NCBI GenBank assembly: GCA_020725805.1
Contig: DYEF01000112.1
Span: forward strand, 1-9,597
Direction: 5' to 3'
DNA: 9,597 nt
Source of the DNA: Bdellovibrio sp.
Lineage (GTDB): Bacteria > Myxococcota > SpSt-1050
The notes under the pieces are model-generated. The model was not told where the DNA came from and did not search any database. It saw nothing but the letters and a program-made list of their open reading frames with translations. A program made the translations under genes and the position numbers. Positions 6,212-9,597 of the stretch are shown here, one piece after another (within the stretch, counting starts at the first letter, position 1; each line of letters starts with the position of its first letter).

Positions 6212-7555
6212 ATGAAGAATGATACCTTTATTTATCAGAGAGTGATAGACAATCCCGATGAATATTCTTTTGAGATAGAGACACTTGGGGAATGCACAAT
6301 CGATAATCCCGTGAAGAGAAACGAGTATGTGTCTGATGAAGAAAAGGTAGTATTTCCCTCACAACTCAAAAACATACTGAAACTGATTAAACAAAAGAAC
6401 TTTCCCGCCTTTCAGAAGGCAGGACCAAGGGCAAAGATCTTTCACGACCCGAGCTGGACCAAAGCTGCAATAGTTACCTGCGGAGGGCTCTGTCCCGGAC
6501 TCAACGACGTAATAAAAGGCCTCGTAAAAGTCCTTTCCTGTGACTACAAAGTAAAGACTATATATGGAATCAGATATGGCTACAGGGGATTGAATCCAAA
6601 GTACAAACACGAACCTTTACTTTTGACATCCGAAAATGTAGACGAGATTCACGAACAGGGAGGAAGTATCTTAGGTTCATCGAGAGGTAATCAACCGGTT
6701 GATGTAATGGTCGATACGCTTGTAAGAAAGGACATAAATATACTGTTCTGCATCGGAGGAGATGGAACACTCAAGGGGGCAAGGGCCATATCAGAAGAGG
6801 CAAAGAAGAGAGGATTGAAGATAGGTGTAATAGGGGTCCCCAAGACAATAGACAATGATATATCCTTTGTCGAACGTTCGTTCGGCTTTGAGACAGCCGT
6901 TTATAAGACATTCGATATAATTTCAAGTGCCCATAACGAGGCTGAAGGGGCATACAACGGCATTTCTGTCATTAAACTTATGGGAAGAGACTCGGGATTT
7001 ATAGCTGCATCTGCAACCCTCGCAAATTCGGTTGTGGATATATGTCTGATTCCAGAGGTTGATTTTGAAATGGAAGGTGAGAATGGTCTCAAAATGGCAG
7101 TAGTCAGGTGTCTTGAAAAGAATAAGCACTGTGTCATTGTAGTTGCAGAGGGAGCAGGTCAGAAATTCTTTGGAGACGAAAAAGAAATCGATGCATCTGG
7201 AAACATCAAGCACAAAGACATAGGGATATTTATTCGTGATGAAATATCAAAGTATCTAAAAGCACAGGGGCTTGATTTCTCCTTAAAGTATTTCGACCCA
7301 TCTTACATTATCAGAAGTTCACCAGCGCAGGGGACAGACGCGATTTTCTGTCTGCTGCTTGCAGAACACGCCGTTCACGCTGCAATGGCCGGAAAGACGA
7401 ACTGCCTCATCGGAACGTGGAACAACTTTTTCACCCATGTGCCGATATCCCTCTCTGTAATCGAAAGAAGGAAAATTTATCCGGAGGAGGCACTTTACAA
7501 GGCAATGCTCTCTGCAACAAGACAGGAAGAATACTTTTATCCACCCAAAGAATAA
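6212..7555 (+). CDS. pfkA: 6-phosphofructokinase, plant-type clade, probably ATP-dependent
   Basis: This cytoplasmic enzyme phosphorylates fructose 6-phosphate to fructose 1,6-bisphosphate, the committed step of glycolysis. Family motifs are GGLCPGLNDVI (91-101), IGGDGTLKGA (181-190), GVPKTIDNDI (208-217) with Asp214 as the catalytic base, MGRDSGF (257-263), PEVDF (281-285) and YIIRSSPAQGTDA (365-377). An N-terminal extension of about 80 residues and a total of 447 residues fit the longer plant/protist-like bacterial clade, not the 320-residue E. coli PfkA. The donor site is mixed. Gly185 in GGDG favours ATP, whereas Lys211 in PKTIDND is the residue found in pyrophosphate enzymes; plant ATP enzymes show the same pair, so ATP is the better guess. 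Databases often label this clade as pyrophosphate-dependent. It heads an operon with nadE, 3 bases downstream, under its own strong promoter. Confidence 0.9.
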   Translation: MKNDTFIYQRVIDNPDEYSFEIETLGECTIDNPVKRNEYVSDEEKVVFPSQLKNILKLIKQKNFPAFQKAGPRAKIFHDPSWTKAAIVTCGGLCPGLNDVIKGLVKVLSCDYKVKTIYGIRYGYRGLNPKYKHEPLLLTSENVDEIHEQGGSILGSSRGNQPVDVMVDTLVRKDINILFCIGGDGTLKGARAISEEAKKRGLKIGVIGVPKTIDNDISFVERSFGFETAVYKTFDIISSAHNEAEGAYNGISVIKLMGRDSGFIAASATLANSVVDICLIPEVDFEMEGENGLKMAVVRCLEKNKHCVIVVAEGAGQKFFGDEKEIDASGNIKHKDIGIFIRDEISKYLKAQGLDFSLKYFDPSYIIRSSPAQGTDAIFCLLLAEHAVHAAMAGKTNCLIGTWNNFFTHVPISLSVIERRKIYPEEALYKAMLSATRQEEYFYPPKE

Positions 7556-7558
7556 TCT

Positions 7559-9205
7559 ATGAAAATCGCAATAGGACAGATAAATACAATACCATCGGAT
7601 TTTGAAAAGAATTTTGAGAAAATCCACTCATTTACAAAAGAGGCAGAAAGAAATAATGCAGATATTATTGTCTTTCCGGAACTCTCGCTCTCAGGATATC
7701 TGAATCAGGATATCATATACACCCCAGAATTTATAAAGGAAAACAACAGGTACCTGAAAAAGGTTCAGAATATCGCAAAACAAATGGCAATCGTCATAGG
7801 CCATATCTCAACTGAAAGGAAGAGAGGCCATTTCAATAAACGGGACCTCTCTTCGCTCAGATTCGGAGGAGGATATAATTACTTTAACTCTGCCTCTGTC
7901 TTCTCAGATGGCAAAAGAATCTTCACCTACAGCAAAGAGAAACTCCCGTCATTCGATGTCTTCAACGAAGAGAGATATTTCTCCACAAAAAACCAGAGAG
8001 AGATATTTACTTTCAAAGGCAAAAAGATAGGAATAAATATATGTGAAGATATCTGGTATGAAAACGGTCCTTACGAAGAGCAGGCAGAATCGGGTGCCGA
8101 TATTATTATAAATCTAAGTGCATCACCCTTTTACACAGGCAAACCAGAGATTCGCTATAATATGATAAGGGAGAAGGTTAAAAGATATAAGGTTTTTACA
8201 ATCTATGCAAATTCAGTTGGCGGACAGGACGAATTGGTATACGATGGAAACTCATTTGTATTCAACGAGAAGGGGAATCTGATAGCAAAGGGTGGGTCTT
8301 TCCGGGAGGAATTAATCATTGCAGATACCAAATCCGGGAATATTATCAGACCGGCCTTTGATAAATACGAAATGCTTCTTAATGGAATAATCCTCGGCAT
8401 CAAGGACTACTTTACCAAAAACGGGATACAGAAGGCAGTAATCGGGCTATCAGGAGGTGTGGATTCCGCACTCGTCTCTGCTCTCTGTAAGATCGCCCTC
8501 GGAGGTGAAAATGTAATCAACGTCTTTATGCCTTCTGACTTTACCTCAGAAGAGAGTAAAAGACTTGCTGACGAGTTTATCAAAAGGCAGAAGACAGAGA
8601 TAATTACAGTCCCTATTAGTAACACCTACAACATACTAAAAAATACTCTATCAGGCCTCAGGATTGATTCATTTCTACCCTTTGAAAATCTTCAATCGCG
8701 AATCAGGGGAAATATCCTGATGTTTGTTGCAAATTCATATAGAGGAGCGGTAGTTGCCACCGGGAATAAGAACGAGATTGCGCTCGGCTATAATACGCTC
8801 TACGGAGATACGGTCGGGGCACTCGCACCAATAGGCGACCTATACAAAGACGAGGTCATCTCTCTTTGCAATTACATCAACAAGAAATTCGGAGATATCA
8901 TTCCCGAAGAAATAATCAGAAGAGTTCCGACGGCCGAGCTGAGAAAGAATCAGAAAGATGAGGACGACCTCCCGCCGTATTCGGTTACAAACAGACTTCT
9001 GCCGGAGATGATAGAGAAGAACAGGACCGATACCGAACTTATAAGAATGGGATTTGACAAAAAGACAATTGAATTCGTCCATAAGGCAATAAAAAGGTCA
9101 GAGTTCAAACGTCGTCAGATGCCGCCAATAATCAAACTAAAACCCAAATCCTTCGGCTCTGGCAGAAGAATCCCGATAACCAGCAGATTTTTATACCTGA
9201 GATAA
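7559..9205 (+). CDS. nadE: Glutamine-dependent NAD+ synthetase
   Basis: It converts nicotinic acid adenine dinucleotide to NAD+ using ATP and glutamine, the last step of NAD synthesis, in the cytoplasm. The N-terminal nitrilase-fold glutaminase (1 to about 265) carries the expected triad: Glu41 in FPELSLSGY, Lys128 in KEKLP and Cys162 in NICEDIW. The C-terminal synthetase (about 270-548) has the ATP pyrophosphatase loop SGGVDSA (298-304), ATGNKNEIALGY (400-411) and the typical closing segment KRRQMPP...SFGSGRRIPI. The length of 548 residues is normal for the two-domain form. Residues about 85-107 (basic, then Gly-rich) look like an insertion relative to the short loop usual here. The start at 7559 is 3 bases after the pfkA stop with no good Shine-Dalgarno, so translation is likely coupled to pfkA. 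The ORF ends inside the terminator stem. Confidence 0.95.
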   Translation: MKIAIGQINTIPSDFEKNFEKIHSFTKEAERNNADIIVFPELSLSGYLNQDIIYTPEFIKENNRYLKKVQNIAKQMAIVIGHISTERKRGHFNKRDLSSLRFGGGYNYFNSASVFSDGKRIFTYSKEKLPSFDVFNEERYFSTKNQREIFTFKGKKIGINICEDIWYENGPYEEQAESGADIIINLSASPFYTGKPEIRYNMIREKVKRYKVFTIYANSVGGQDELVYDGNSFVFNEKGNLIAKGGSFREELIIADTKSGNIIRPAFDKYEMLLNGIILGIKDYFTKNGIQKAVIGLSGGVDSALVSALCKIALGGENVINVFMPSDFTSEESKRLADEFIKRQKTEIITVPISNTYNILKNTLSGLRIDSFLPFENLQSRIRGNILMFVANSYRGAVVATGNKNEIALGYNTLYGDTVGALAPIGDLYKDEVISLCNYINKKFGDIIPEEIIRRVPTAELRKNQKDEDDLPPYSVTNRLLPEMIEKNRTDTELIRMGFDKKTIEFVHKAIKRSEFKRRQMPPIIKLKPKSFGSGRRIPITSRFLYLR

Positions 9206-9241
9206 GCAGAATAAATCGTTTGTTTTCTGCTTTCATTTTTT
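9204..9241 (+). terminator. Rho-independent terminator of the pfkA-nadE operon
   Basis: The perfect 8-bp stem AAGCAGAA (9204-9211) / TTCTGCTT (9225-9232) encloses a 13-base loop and is followed, after TCA, by a run of six T (9236-9241). The left arm includes the last two bases of the nadE TAA stop codon, so ribosomes finishing nadE would cover the stem. In the opposite direction the hairpin is not followed by a good T tract, so it is not an obvious terminator for the convergent permease gene. The remaining 20 bases to that gene are AT-rich with no further structure. Confidence 0.75.
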
Positions 9242-9261
9242 ATATTTCATTTTATCATCTT

Positions 9262-9597
9262 TTACCGGTTAATCGTATCCTCCCTGAAACACCTGCATAT
9301 AAGTGAGACGATGATTCCTGAGAGGGCATATAAGGCAACTATTGTGTAACCTGTCGGCAAATCGAGAAAATAAGAAATCAGGATAGCAATGATATTAATG
9401 ATTATTCCGAAAACCCATGCAGATATAAGCTTATACGAAAATTTATCGAAGAAGAACGACATTATATAAGCAGGTGCAACAAGAATTGAAAATACAACTA
9501 AAACACCTGCCAGATTTACAGAACTCGTTACAGTTATTGCAAATGATGTAAAGAAGAGTATCTCTTTTATGGTCCCCTGAACCCTCTCGATAATGAA
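9262..9597 (-). CDS. ABC-3 family metal permease, C-terminal part (ZnuB/MntB/TroC-like), cut by the window edge
   Basis: Reading the minus strand from the right edge gives 111 residues ending at a TAA (9264-9262), with no stop before the edge. The sequence begins FIIERVQGTIKEILF and continues through three hydrophobic segments: about residues 14-44 (ending LVVFSILVAPA), about 57-73 (ISAWVFGIIINIIAILI) and about 81-100 (TGYTIVALYALSGIIVSLIC). The VFSILVAPA and LISYFLDLPTGYTIV strings are characteristic of ABC-3 permeases, the inner-membrane channels of zinc, manganese or iron importers. The protein ends in a short charged tail. The Met at 9462 is internal, inside the conserved LVAPA region, and is not the start; the true start lies beyond the window. 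Which metal it carries cannot be told from this part. It converges on nadE, 56 bases from its stop. Confidence 0.85.
   Translation of the reverse strand, partial: FIIERVQGTIKEILFFTSFAITVTSSVNLAGVLVVFSILVAPAYIMSFFFDKFSYKLISAWVFGIIINIIAILISYFLDLPTGYTIVALYALSGIIVSLICRCFREDTINR

Noticed and set aside
9262-9462. A complete 66-residue minus-strand membrane protein starting at 9462.
   Set aside because: The frame stays open to the window edge and the added residues complete the conserved ABC-3 permease sequence around VFSILVAPA, so the Met is internal.

Overview
The window is a gene-dense stretch of bacterial chromosome: five complete plus-strand genes and one minus-strand gene cut by the right edge. 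Intergenic gaps are short, and no RNA gene, insertion sequence, CRISPR array or phage gene is visible. Base composition is AT-leaning, with heavy use of AGA/AGG (Arg) and ATA (Ile) codons in all genes, so nothing stands out as recently acquired. The host looks Gram-negative and uncultivated-like. One protein has a lipobox. The secreted peptidase carries cysteine-rich CGDDGCGGSCG modules and a C-terminal Gly-Cys-Ser-Cys motif of the kind I associate with Myxococcota and related deltaproteobacterial-grade lineages. That placement is an inference with low confidence.

Left part (1-4043): a near-consensus promoter (17-45) drives a UvrD/Rep/PcrA-type superfamily 1 DNA helicase (63-2075). Three bases after it begins a secreted M64-type zinc peptidase (2079-4043). 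This protein has three tandem cysteine-rich modules, an Asp/Thr-rich linker and a short Cys tail, and is probably held at the cell surface. The two genes appear to share a transcript although their functions do not obviously connect.

Middle (4044-6139): a 185-base gap holds a weak hairpin, a plausible promoter and a perfect Shine-Dalgarno sequence. It leads into a lipoprotein (4229-6139) whose body resembles the GH57/GH38-like glycoside hydrolase/deacetylase barrel group. It starts with an Asp/Thr-rich tether like the one that ends the upstream peptidase, so both may work on polymers outside the cell.

Right part (6140-9597): a strong promoter (TTGACA-16 bp-TATAAT) drives a two-gene unit. The first gene is a plant-type 6-phosphofructokinase (6212-7555) and the second a glutamine-dependent NAD+ synthetase (7559-9205), linking glycolytic commitment and NAD supply. 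The unit ends in a hairpin terminator that includes the nadE stop codon. A convergent minus-strand gene enters from the right; its visible 111 residues are the C-terminal end of an ABC-3 family (ZnuB/MntB/TroC-like) metal permease.

I found no convincing new defence or mobile system. The points most worth a second look are the tail and repeats of the M64 peptidase, the putative lipoprotein hydrolase, the mixed donor-site residues of the phosphofructokinase, and a shared extended promoter motif.
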